DNA of 64,000 bases, from the NCBI GenBank assembly GCA_029990175.1, contig JARKIP010000053.1:18680001-18744000 (forward strand). Reading direction: 5' to 3'. Made by a program: the position numbers and the translations under genes. The notes beneath the pieces were generated by a model. It saw only the letters and a program-made list of their open reading frames with translations. It was not told the origin of the DNA and ran no database searches. Each line of letters starts with the position of its first letter. Position 1 is the stretch's first letter. This document shows positions 1-10,087 of this stretch, piece by piece. Source of the DNA: Petunia secreta. Lineage: Eukaryota > Streptophyta > Magnoliopsida > Solanales > Solanaceae.

Positions 1-152
1 TGAACATCAGATTCAATAAGAACTGAAGGCATTCAACGCTTTGCAGCATTATTAATTCAAGCAATACGACCCAGTTTTGCTTATTTGTTTTGCATCATCT
101 TGCCTTAATTAATCCAATTTGGAACTTTGTTTTGCAGGCTGCTATCAAATTT

Positions 153-267
153 AGGCTCGTTCACCTTATATTGAACATTTTGGGCTCGTTCGCCTTATAA
201 TTGAACGTTTTAGGCTTATTCACCTTACAATTGAATGTTTTGGGCTCGTTCGCCTTATAAATGAACG
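153..267 (+). repeat. 30-bp tandem repeat forming serial hairpins in the 3' UTR
   Basis: Four copies of a 30-bp unit start near 158, 187, 217 and 247. Each unit can fold into a short hairpin. The second and fourth units pair CGTTC with GAACG. The first pairs GTTC (159-162) with GAAC (173-176). The third pairs ATTC (218-221) with GAAT (233-236), so both arms changed together. Confidence 0.8.
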
Positions 268-1103
268 TTATGTTACCTGCGTAGGATATAGATTAGCCAA
301 GTCGACTTGAGATATTATGTCTCGTTAGTCAACTTATCTTATGAAAGCCTTGCATTTTACAATTCGTTCTTGCTTTACTTATTGTCTTGCTTTACTGTTT
401 CAGAATAAGGATCAGCTTAGAGGTTCTCCGGGCGGAGTACTTTGTCAGTTGATCGAATGAAGAACTTATCGATGATACCGCAACCCGCATTTACAATTTT
501 ATCACTTTATCTATTTCTTATTCCAATTATTACAGTTTATTAGCAGTTGCACGCTTACCGCTTGTTGAGATTATTACAGGATTTTTAGCAGCACCGCAAC
601 AGCGTTTGGAACATGGACCTTTGCTTAGCAATGAACCGGGGCAATCGTTGATATGAGCTAGACTCGCCAACGAAGACCTGAAGAATCGCACCCGCATAAG
701 TCATCCACCCTAGAGGTAAGTCTCTTGTTAACCCTGAGTCTGAGGTCTGAGATTGAAAATAAGGTGGCTCGATTATCGAGGTGCAGTGGAAGCTATGTCC
801 GTGTAAACCCCTCTTTATGGGTGTGTCGTCGACCACATTTTCATAACTTGGGTGATTACAAGTCTCTTTTCCCGCGCTTGAGTAGTCGTTACTATCTCGT
901 CTTTGATTTTCAAATCGCGACGAACTACATATGTCTTGATTCTCTTTCAGCCCGAGATATGTAGGCAACTCGGAAACCGGAACTCGGCCTTGTCCATAAG
1001 CCTCACATTTTGATCCCAGGAATCGGAGTCTTGGCTTTACCGTGACAAAATTGAGTTTCACGTCAACTTCTTTACCTTGGAAACTCTTTCATCCTTTCCG
1101 GGT

Positions 1104-1116
1104 AAAGAGGGGCAGC
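1104..1116 (+). other. Polypurine tract of the 3' LTR at 1117
   Basis: The purine-rich AAAGAGGGGCAGC directly abuts the TG that starts the LTR. The same motif, inverted, abuts the LTRs ending at 25675 and 33721. It would prime plus-strand synthesis. Confidence 0.85.
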
Positions 1117-1391
1117 TGTTGACACCCAATTTTGTCCCGAATTTTTGTCAAATTTAATAAATTATGGCAATATTTTTATAATTTAAGTTTAATTTTAAAA
1201 TTAAATAAAATAATGATAATAAAAGAGGATCAATTAAAATGTCAAAGAATGTGCTAAATTTGCGAAATCCCTCCAATTTTAACCCACCCGTGCAACCCAT
1301 TTACTTTGTTTTAAAAATTTAATTAATTGTAAATTGAGGCCAAATCTGCTCACCCCCAAAGCATTAGCCTATTTGTACAAATCCTCTACCC

Positions 1392-1405
1392 ATATATATA
1401 TATAT
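1392..1405 (+). promoter_or_regulatory. TATA-like run in the LTR
   Basis: An (AT)n stretch is followed by a C-rich segment, as expected at the U3/R boundary of a plant LTR. It could drive the element's transcript. Assigned by position only. Confidence 0.45.
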
Positions 1406-2743
1406 CCTTATCTATAACCCTAGCCTCTCACACCCGCTCTCAATTTTTTACCCCAACCTCACATCACACTACTGATTTTCATCTTCCCACTCACAAAAAA
1501 CCCTCATTATTATTCATCATTTACACCAATTACAAAAAAAAAAGATCAGACTTCTTCTCTCAATTTTACAAGCACCCACACACTCACAATTCATCCATTT
1601 TTTTGACTACACACAACACCTACACAAAAAATAAAAAAATCAGATCTATACCCATTATCATTCATCACCCATTACAAAACATACATTCATTACAAAAATC
1701 AAAGAACATGAACAGAAACCGAGAACACCCATACAATCTCCTCATGTTATCAACACCCACCATTTTATCTACACCCACTATTATCTTAAAAAGCCCCGGC
1801 CGCTGCACCCCCACTTTATCCATCATTGAGCTTTATACCCACACTTTCATTTTTCTATCGAGACCCACATCAAAATATACATTTAGAGATCAGAAATGGA
1901 GGCAGATCGAGATTCAAGAGTTTTCTGGATTTTTCTTTTTGTTTTGTTGTTCCTGATTATTTCATTTTGTCCATTGGTTATTTGAAGTAAAAGAAAAAGG
2001 GGAGAAGCGGAGAAGGGTGAGTTTGAAAAAGGGGAATCAAAGAGGAGATCGGGAAAAGGGTTTCCAGTGGTAAAACCAGTCACCACCACCGGAGTTTGGC
2101 CGGAAAATACCGCTGGCAGTCGCTCCTTCGCTGATTCGATTTGTTCTGTTGTTAAGCCTTTGTAACGGTTGCTCTGTTTCTTGTACTGGTGTCCCCGCTG
2201 ATCATTTGGCCTTGTTGGTTTACTAGTTATCACGATTTGATTGTTCTGGGTCTAGTTGTTTTCTACAGCATTGACTCGTGGTTTTCTTTGTTTTAGTCTT
2301 TGCTGTAGATTACTGTTATTATGTTGCCGTTTGACCCGGTTGGATTATTGGTTTGGCCCGTTTACATGGTTGGATTACTGTTATGCATTGACTGGATTTT
2401 CTGAGTGCAGGAACCCATTTTGGATAAATTTGGTATATTATGGAGTATTGAACTGATTTGAACAAATACTACGCTAATGGCCAATGAAAAAATACATATG
2501 CACGTATTGAGGCTTCGGGATTGATTCGAACACGATACTACACTTGAACCGTCCCGTTCCCGTGTCCCTAAAGCAAAAGGCGATGATGAATGCACTTTAA
2601 TGCAAAGCAAGTTGAATAGAGTAGTGGATTTGGTACTTGGCGTGGCAACCGGCCCGGGCTCCGGATTTGCAGCCGTACCAAATTTCGAGCCTCTATCCGA
2701 TGCGCCATACAAACCTGAGCCTAAATTTTTCAAAAACAACCCC

Positions 2744-2814
<71 letters not shown>

Positions 2815-2830
2815 TTTATTATTATTATTT
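2744..2830 (+). repeat. (TTA)n microsatellite inside the LTR
   Basis: More than twenty near-perfect TTA/ATT units. They cause the artificial poly-Ile and poly-Leu frames at 2600-2876. Confidence 0.95.
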
Positions 2831-3618
2831 TATTTTATTAATTATTATATTTTATTATCGTACTAATCCAGTTTAATTCCCATTTTTATTGCGAGGTACA
2901 TCTTGGCACGAACAATTCGGGAACGCTTTTGGGTAACTTACAAATGGGGATAGTCCGTTGCATTGGAGTCGTTTGGATTGAATTTGGACCCGAGCATTCA
3001 GAAATAAGATTTAGGAATTTTAGAAAAATCCAAGGCTCCCGCGAGTTGATCATTTTCTGGGTTTTATCTTTTAACTTTGCCTTTCTTTCCTTAGAGATAT
3101 TTATGCAAATAAATGTGTAAAAAATATTTTATTTATCAATAATATTTGATTGTTTGTATATTTCCTTGCTTTGTGTTCATTGCCTTTTATTGTGAAGTCA
3201 TTATTTAATTTATTGCAAAATTGGGGCCGTCTTAGCAAATGCGTGCAAGTAAAAGAATATTTTGCAAATAAGCTTTTATTCGATTAATTATTCTTATTAT
3301 TATTATTACTATTTCTAAAAATTCTTTTGAAAGAAAAGCACACTTGTAAATATTTGGAAACCTGTCGGATTAACCGTTTTTAATGGAATTTCGGAAGTGC
3401 CTTAAAAACCTTCTTCCGAAATTAATAAAACCTCTTACCTTTAGAATCTCTGAAAGAAAGACCGTCTTTTATAAAACGGAGTTTTTGCACGCATTTGTTA
3501 ATTTGGTTCCCTGTTTTTCTTAAATTGGGTGGCGACTCGAAAAACTCCAAAAGAGTTGGTCCATCCTGTCTATATTCCGGAATTTACCCTTTTTCGGGGT
3601 AATTTTTGGGGTTCAACA

Positions 3619-3999
3619 TTAACCATACTACATAATCCATGTTTGCTCTCACAAGCAGTTTACCTTGAAACATGAGTATAACTGATCTACAATATCATGT
3701 TGCTAGGCCATGCACCCTTAAATTGTTGTCAAAAGATTGCTACAAAATCAACCAAATAATGGAAGAATAGACAAAAGTTGTCAGTGCAAGGTTTCCACAA
3801 TTTAAAATGGTATAAAACAAAATGAAAATAGGGTACTATTAATTTTGAGATTAACAAAAACCATAATATGAAGGAATTTAGAAAAAAAAAAACTTATCTT
3901 GTGTTAGCAACCAGAACGTTGGATTCTATCAATTGCATCATAATTTGCTTTTCATTTCTTCTAAATCGTGTAATAAAATAGAGACTCGTGCTGATAATG
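3619..3999. other. AT-rich interval without a gene; possible leader of the LTR at 4000
   Basis: No frame with a recognisable domain. Read on the minus strand it directly follows the candidate LTR 4000-4318. It begins with CATTATCAGCACGAG, a motif I recall next to 5' LTRs of plant Copia elements. It may be the truncated leader of that element, cut by the LTR that ends at 3618. Confidence 0.4.
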
Positions 4000-4318
4000 T
4001 GTTGTAAAATAAAGGTAAAAGAGTGCAAGAACAAGATAAAATATATGAGAGGAGAAAGAAGAACATGTATTATTCTCAAAGTATTTCAAGTGTGTCTTCC
4101 ATAGAGCCAAGTGTGCTCTATTTATAGGATACAAATACATAGGATACAAATCAACCCAAAGGTTACAAGAATTAAGTAATGACTTAATAAGGAATTAGTG
4201 GTCACTTAGTGGGGAGGAATTAAGTAGGAGAAAGTGGGGTAGTAAACCATATGTTACAATTGAATAATGGTGAGTAATGGTCATCCACACAAATAAATGA
4301 ATTTATAACAATTTCACA
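4000..4318 (-). repeat. Short candidate Copia-like LTR (319 bp)
   Basis: In minus sense the segment begins TGTGAAATTG and ends TTTTACAACA, so it has TG...CA ends. It carries a good TATA box (CTATAAATAG, minus, 4118-4127). The sequence after its 3' end (ATTATCAGCACG, + strand 3986-3997) resembles primer-site regions of plant Copia elements. No second copy lies in the window, so the LTR identity and the Copia class are inferred. Confidence 0.45.
4118..4127 (-). promoter_or_regulatory. TATA box of the short LTR candidate
   Basis: CTATAAATAG on the minus strand lies about 190 bp inside the candidate LTR, a normal position for an LTR promoter. Confidence 0.5.
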
Positions 4319-4341
4319 TTTATTTTCTCTTTAATTTAATA

Positions 4342-4598
4342 CTCCCTTGGTTCCAAAAAGGATGTCATGTTTCGGATTTCGAAAGTCAAACGAGTTCATT
4401 TTGACCGTGAATTTGAATATATAATCTTTAAGTTTTATGGAACAATATTTATATATTTAGAAACTACATAAAAAGTAATATAAGTCACAATAATTAATAA
4501 TTCAAAATATATAAAAGACATGAAAATATTACGGTCAAAGATAAACTCATTTGATTCTCGAAATTCGAAACTTGCCATCCATTATGGAACGGAGGGAG
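4342..4598. mobile_element. Stowaway-type MITE (Tc1/mariner-derived), 257 bp
   Basis: The terminal inverted repeats are CTCCCTTGGTTCCA at the left and TGGAACGGAGGGAG at the right. They match the plant Stowaway signature CTCCCTCCGTTCC apart from small changes in the left arm. TA dinucleotides flank both sides (4340-4341 and 4599-4600), the target duplication of Tc1/mariner elements. Subterminal segments are also inverted (AAACTCATTTGA versus TCAAACGAGTT). There is no coding capacity, so it would have needed a transposase in trans. Confidence 0.93.
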
Positions 4599-4606
4599 TA
4601 GTTAAT

Positions 4607-5046
4607 TGTTGCGGCTAAGTATATGGCCCAGACTCTTGGCCATTCCGATTTCCATTCCTTTTTGTTAAAAAAGGAAACACATGTGGATAGTTGTTAACCC
4701 CTTGATTTGGTTGTTCGGAATGGTGCGGTTGTGACAAGGAGTTTTCATGACGGTCCTTGGCACAACCTATCTGAGATGGATGTTATTGTACATTGGTTGT
4801 CTAAGTAAGCGTGAGCATGACTTAGACTTGATGTCAGCTTGGGCAACGTTGTCAAGAAATGCATGGGTATCATTGTCACTAAGGCAAGCGCAGGCATGTC
4901 AGCGGCATGAAGAATTGAAGGCTAAGACATGACAAGACCTTGCAATGCATCGCATGCAAAGGCAAAGTGGGAAAGACAAGATAATGTGAGAAATTGGTTA
5001 AAGGCATGTGCATGGGTTACCATGACCACGACGCAGTCAGCTAAGG
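4607..5046 (+). repeat. Left part of an LTR split by Element 1
   Basis: The piece begins TGTTGCGGCTAAG just after the MITE and stops where Element 1 starts. Joined in thought to 12553-13125 it gives an LTR of about 1.0 kb with TG...CA ends, a TATA box and a following iMet-type primer site. The small frames here (4747-4932, 4929-5129) carry no domain. Confidence 0.55.
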
Positions 5047-7041
5047 TGACACGACCCAGATTTCTAGATAGGTCGTGCGGGCACCCGACATCCTCCCCTA
5101 GACCCGTCGGGCGAATCCTTACCAACTGAATTAGGAAAATATATATAAATTAACTCCTTAAATAAAAATAAGACTTAAAAAAAGCACAGGCATACTGATT
5201 CTTCTAAGCTGTACAAAAGAAATTACAGCTGACTACCCAACATATTAGGTTTAGGATTATCCACACTAGACAACTAAGAGTACAAAAGAATACATGCGCC
5301 TCTGGAAGGGAGCAAAATACAACTGAAAAAATAAACATAAAACTGGTGGCCATCTTGAATAAAAGCTGGCTCACCCTGGCAGCTGAAGTCGTCTTCGCTC
5401 CTTAACAACGTGGTGAACTCAACCCTGGAGCGAATCCGTCGAAACGAAATAAATAGACAAGAAACAAACAAAAAATATGGGCGAGTCGAAAGGACTCAAT
5501 AAGTGGGGGCAGATTAACCACCTCAAAGAATAGGATAGCTAGCCAGGGAGAAGAGCTAAGCAAATACATATCAGAAACGCATACAACTAAAGCATATAAA
5601 CCAATTAGGGACACAAGATGGCCAGAAAAATATAGGCAAACTAAAATATGTCCACAACATGGTATACATACCACATACATAAAACACATCACAATAGTCA
5701 CACAATGCACAACAACCGGTGTAATGAAATAGAATGAATGCAGTATGATGCAATGGGGTCACATGTGCCCATAATCCCGTCCCGAAGTGGAATACTCCTG
5801 CATTCGAGGGGAATACACTCTAATAACCAAATAGAGCGGAATACTCCTGTACTCGAGATAATATAAAGCTAAGGCGGAATACTCCTGCACCCGACGTAAT
5901 ATAAAGCTGAGGCGGAATACTCCTGCACTCAGTATCTGACATAAGAGCGGAATACTCCTGCTCCTGGGGCAGAATACTCCTGCACCCGAGATAATATAAA
6001 GCTGAAGCGGAATACTCCTGCTTCTGGGCGGAATACTCTTGCACCCGAGATAATATAAAGCTGAGGCGGAATACTCCTGCACTCAGTATCTGATATAAGA
6101 GCGGAATACTCCTGCTCCTGGGGCGGAATAGTCCTGCACCCGAGATAATATATAGCTGAGTCGGAATACTTCTGCACTCAGTATCTGACAAAGCAGGCCA
6201 TAATCAGAACACATAATACATATGAATGCGGTATGATGCAATAACAACCCTTCTCCTGCATGGAACTCATCGACTACCAGGAAGTAAATGCAGTATATGT
6301 CCAGCTTACAACCAGAATACAATGCTTCTATGCTCAGTGCAATACCAACAACAGGGCATAACATATAATATACAATGTAAATCTAAACTAAGGCATAATG
6401 AGTACGCCTATCGGTAGTTACACACGTAAGGAACACGTGGTAGAATATGCGTAAGGCCAAAGACTACCAAAGAAATGGATATAATAACTTACCTTGTTCC
6501 AAAGTTAGCACTGCTATTCAGCAACTGCATTGTCCTTTGGATTCACTGCCAAACGATCCTGCTCTATTCAATAAGCAGAAAAATATATCAAATAAGGCTA
6601 AAGGCTTCATTCCTTACGTCTTAGGGTAATCCGATTAAGAACCTGATACTCTATTCGCATACGCGATACGCAGGCCAGGCCTATGTACAGAGTTCAAAAT
6701 CACCTAACTAAATCCTAAATAAATTACATTTATGGGTTGCCTATAACTCCCTGAGTACGAATACATAATCAATTCCATTATCGGGGTCCAATTAACCTTT
6801 AAAGTATCAATTTAACTTATTAGAACGATGTCTATTATCCCAATTTCTACTGTTAAAATATATTCAAACACACATCATACACTAAAATAATGAACTAACA
6901 TCATTACTTGAATATTTTGGGGTGAATTTTTTTTCCTTCTCCTTTTTCTTTTCTTCCTCTCTTTACGTTTTTTGCTTTCCGTTTCTCGTCTTTCATTTCT
7001 GCTTCCGTTGTTGCTTGAAACGACTACCTAAGGTCGTTTCA
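5047..7041 (-). repeat. 3' LTR of Element 1 (1995 bp, internally deleted)
   Basis: The ends on the + strand are TGACACGACC...GGTCGTTTCA. Compared with the partner LTR, about 540 bp (the equivalent of 11990-12529) is missing just inside the terminal 25 bp, and the terminal hairpin is kept. It holds an expanded tandem repeat at 5780-6175. All long frames inside read through that repeat. Confidence 0.88.
5780..6175. repeat. LTR minisatellite built on GGAATACTCCTGC
   Basis: About a dozen copies of a 22-37 bp unit with core GGAATACTCCTGC, alternating with ATAATATAAAGCTGAG-type spacers. They produce the repeated EYSA-type peptides in minus-strand frames here, which are not proteins. Fewer copies occur in the partner LTR at 10820-11140, so copy number changed after insertion. 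Confidence 0.9.
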
Positions 7042-7055
7042 TTCTCCTCCACTTA
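7042..7055 (-). other. Polypurine tract of Element 1
   Basis: On the minus strand TAAGTGGAGGAGAA directly precedes TGAAACGACC, the start of the 3' LTR. Element 2 has the same tract at 45341-45354. Confidence 0.85.
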
Positions 7056-8640
7056 GACTCTCATTCGTCCTCGAACGAGCTTGAGTCTAAGGCAAAATTC
7101 ACACATATAACAAGAGAACTTCCATGACCTTCGTAAACTACTCCACGAACATTGTCTCATGATTACAGAATAAAATTATAACACACACCGTACTCTTGGA
7201 ATTAAACATATCTGGATATTATAATTACACCATTGCTTATCTTATTCGGACAAGCTGACCCTTCCTTGATCATGAGAGGAGAGTTTTACTTTTTCGGAAC
7301 AAAAATTCACAGAACTCTAGATGGATTAACATGATCCTACCGACGAATCACCTCTTCGATATACTTGTCGATATAGAACAGTTTGATGAAGCTAAGAATT
7401 TGCTTACACTTCAGCAACACCTTGGAGATTATAATATTAGGATTCAATATTGGAGGAAGACTCCTTTACTTAGAGCATAAACTCATACCACTAATTTGAA
7501 TAGAAATAGCCATCATCACACAGTCCGCTGGACTAACACTTAACTAAAAACAAAAAGCGGCTCAGACCGGAGCTACCAAATTACCCTCTCGAGTTTCAAA
7601 ATAGTTGCAACCCTCGAGTTCAAAACTCCATATCTTAGTTGTAAATACCACCGCATGATAGATCAACTCAGGGGTCAAATGACATCTCTTATTACTCTTA
7701 GTAGCCTTGAAAAAAAACAATGTGTTATCTGGCTACCCTAACACGCGCTCTGGCTCAACACAGGGAACATCACAAGCGGCTACTAATCGTTCAAGCTCAC
7801 TAGTGCCGGACGAAGAAGAGATGGCAATGGACTGAGAATATAAATAATTAGAGCTTCAGGAATTCAGGAAGCTCATCTTCTTATTTGCTTGGCTACCAAA
7901 GCTAGACTACTTCCAAGCCAAGCTAGCCAAAGAATTGCAATTGAAGAAATAGACAGTAAATGAGCTTTATGGAACAACATCTATGTCAATTTAACCTTCC
8001 TATAAGAAGGAAACTCCGACAATTTACCGGAAAACCCTTTTATAAATGAGACAAGCTCATAGAATAGCATGACTCTACAAGCATTTTGAACCAAAGGAAG
8101 ATACATAGATCGAATATTACTTGCTAGTCACTTTACACCAGAAGAAACTATGAAACTTTCTGATAGTGACAAGTAAGAATGTCATCAGCCTACCAACACA
8201 GAATTCAAAAGAGAAAGGTAGACTGACTTGACATAACAACAGAAAGTGGCACAACAAGATGCCAAGCAGACGATACCGACACTCACTCCAAAATCTCTCA
8301 CATTTAAACTAGATAAACTAGTAGGATATCACAAATGCATGGAGTAAATCATATCAGAAACTCACCCCTCTACTGTAACCGACTCTTAATAGAAACACCA
8401 TCCAAGGAACCCATGGAAACATGATAAGACAAACGATTTCTAGATCGATCGAAAGAATCAAATATTATTTACATATAAGGGAAGAGAAAAAAACACCTGG
8501 GTCTATTACATCGGATGCCTCAGCATTCTGCTAGAATGAAACTTCATAGAGCTGCCTTTGCAGCTGAGCTGAGCCACTACCCTCATAATCGCCTTCTGAA
8601 GAACCACTGCCACCACACCCTCGACATCTTATGGATGATG
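7056..8640. other. Non-coding internal region of Element 1 (3' part)
   Basis: About 1.6 kb with no frame longer than 60 codons and no motif I recognise. It is collinear with 45355-47000 of Element 2, so it is a fixed part of this family and not a recent insertion. Whatever replaced pol, it is not coding now. Confidence 0.6.
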
Positions 8641-8648
8641 GAATATCT

Positions 8649-9551
8649 CTAGCTGATTGAGATCTTAATGAAATTCCCTGCAACTGGGCAGGTGCATGAG
8701 TGCGAGAAGAAAGACGACTGCCTTCCTGCCAAAATAAGGGACGATTCCTTTAAGATGACGAGGCTCACGACAATAATAATACCTTTTGTATAGAAATAGG
8801 TGTTGGATAGACTACTGATAGCTATAAAGAGAAGACTTGAGTCTGATCTTGACAGACTACTAGCGCTCTGAGAGTCATATGCCATAGGCTGAGATAACCT
8901 GGCAGGTGACCTCCAATGATACTCAAAACTCTTACCATGCCAGAAAAGGTACCATAGTTGCCAACAGAGCCACGGGATTTCTTGCTCTCCACTATAACTC
9001 TTCCTATTCTAACTTATGGTATGCTTCATACCTCCGAGAAATATCAACAACATAAAATGAAATCCCGACTTCAATCTCTCAAGCCATCTTGGATCTCAAG
9101 GAAGGAGAAAGGTCAAAATAAATCTTCGAACCTTCTCAAAAGGTTCATGGACTAGTTCTAATGCATATCTAGCCATCCAATCCACTCAAATTAGCAATAC
9201 TTTTCATCTCGCTCACCGCACGAAAGGAACCTTTGTTTTTTCATGAATCTACAAGAAAATCCGCGCAAAGTCAGCTTAGGCAAGCCTTGCTTAGCTAATA
9301 AAGAGCGATCCACCAAGCCAAGGGTGGACCCTGAAACTAGAAAGCAGTATAATCAACACCATACTGCTCAAGATAACCATGAGCCTAAAGGATATGCTGA
9401 CATCATTTTTTATAAAAATTAAATTACAGGGATTATCTGATGCATGGCTTGAGAATATCGGAAGGTTCAATAGGGTAAAATAATGCAGCCTTCTTGGGCA
9501 CTCGGACCGAACTGTTGCCTGGGCTAGAGGATCAACTAGAACAGCACACAT
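8649..9551 (-). pseudogene. Degenerate gag remnant of Element 1
   Basis: Read on the minus strand, 9551-9291 and then about 9160-8960 correspond piece by piece to the better-preserved gag relic of Element 2 at 47320-47910. The later part matches the end of a chromovirus-type Gag (a region like VVDIARRxE), but it is split by frameshifts and stops. 8885-8649 encodes a Ser-rich tail. Such a Gag would form the particle shell; this copy cannot. The Del/Tekay-like assignment is inferred from the motif order in Element 2. Confidence 0.55.
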
Positions 9552-10072
9552 GCTACCTCTAGAACATAATTTACTGGGGGAACATCAGGAACTTGAATGT
9601 GAGCTTCCTGAGTCCAAACATCTGCATCTGCGGTGATCTGATGAGCTGCCTAGGGAAATAGGAAGTTCTAGCGATATCTGCACTGCAAAGATTCTCGTAA
9701 AATCATCGTAGAAAATCGAGGGACCTACAAGGCCCTGCCCCCATTGCCCATCGCGAGTTGGCACAGCTAGGGCCTCCGCAACTGGATTGTAAGCACGATC
9801 CAAAACTCTCGGGGCTTGGGCAACGGTACTCCCAGGCTAGACTGGTTCGTCCTGAACTACTATGCTTTGCTGATTGGTCGTATGAGGGTTTACTATTATT
9901 ACGAAGGAATCAACCAAAATATTTTTGCATCCCAGATCGACGCACGATTAGAAAAGAAGAAAGTGAAACTTCCTAAATGCCATCATAGCCCCTCGTAGAT
10001 AAGTACGAACGTCTACGTACCCATCAGCGAGGCTCTACTAGACACTGTCTTAGTCTGAATAGACTCTAAACC
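9552..10072. other. Leader (5' UTR) region of Element 1
   Basis: Between the gag remnant and the primer site, with no convincing frame on the minus strand. The plus-strand frames at 9758-9998 are antisense and have no counterpart signature. Confidence 0.5.
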
Positions 10073-10085
10073 GGCTCTGATACCA
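10073..10085 (-). other. Primer binding site (initiator tRNA-Met type) of Element 1
   Basis: On the minus strand TGGTATCAGAGCC lies two bases after the 5' LTR. This is the standard complement of the 3' end of plant initiator tRNA-Met, used to prime minus-strand synthesis. Confidence 0.95.
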
Positions 10086-10087
10086 AC

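Larger units (their letters stand above)
1..3618 (+). mobile_element. 3' end of a Tat/Ogre-like Ty3/gypsy LTR retrotransposon (truncated by window start)
   Basis: This is the 3' untranslated region, polypurine tract and 3' LTR of an element whose body lies left of the window. The LTR opens with TGTTGACACCC and closes with GGGGTTCAACA. The complete LTRs of the minus-strand array at 21416-43825 have the same two ends, so the two are related families, although this LTR is 2.5 kb and those are 4.26 kb. The stretch near 640-680 also resembles the array's 3' UTR near 26000-26040. No credible coding sequence lies in 1-1116; the longest frame there (585-1061, minus) is antisense. Seen: the ends, PPT and shared sequence. 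Inferred: Tat/Ogre lineage, from likeness to the gag-bearing array. Confidence 0.85.
1117..3618 (+). repeat. 3' LTR, 2502 bp, TG...CA
   Basis: The LTR starts right after the polypurine tract and ends in TTCAACA, which forms a short terminal inverted repeat with the initial TGTTGA. A TATA-like run lies about 275 bp in, and a long TTA microsatellite lies in the second half. The 3' flank begins TTAAC; the matching 5' target duplication would be outside the window. The frames inside (1603-1956, 2362-2739 and others) show no family signature, and one is poly-isoleucine from the microsatellite. Confidence 0.85.

Noticed and set aside
585..1061. 158-codon minus-strand frame
   Set aside because: It is antisense to the 3' UTR of a plus-strand element, has no domain, and its composition follows the repeat sequence.
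2600..2876. Frames with poly-Ile or poly-Leu tails
   Set aside because: Produced by the TTA microsatellite in an LTR; not proteins.
5759..6191. Minus-strand frames with repeated EYSA-type peptides
   Set aside because: They read through the LTR minisatellite; several frames give the same kind of peptide, as expected for a repeat.
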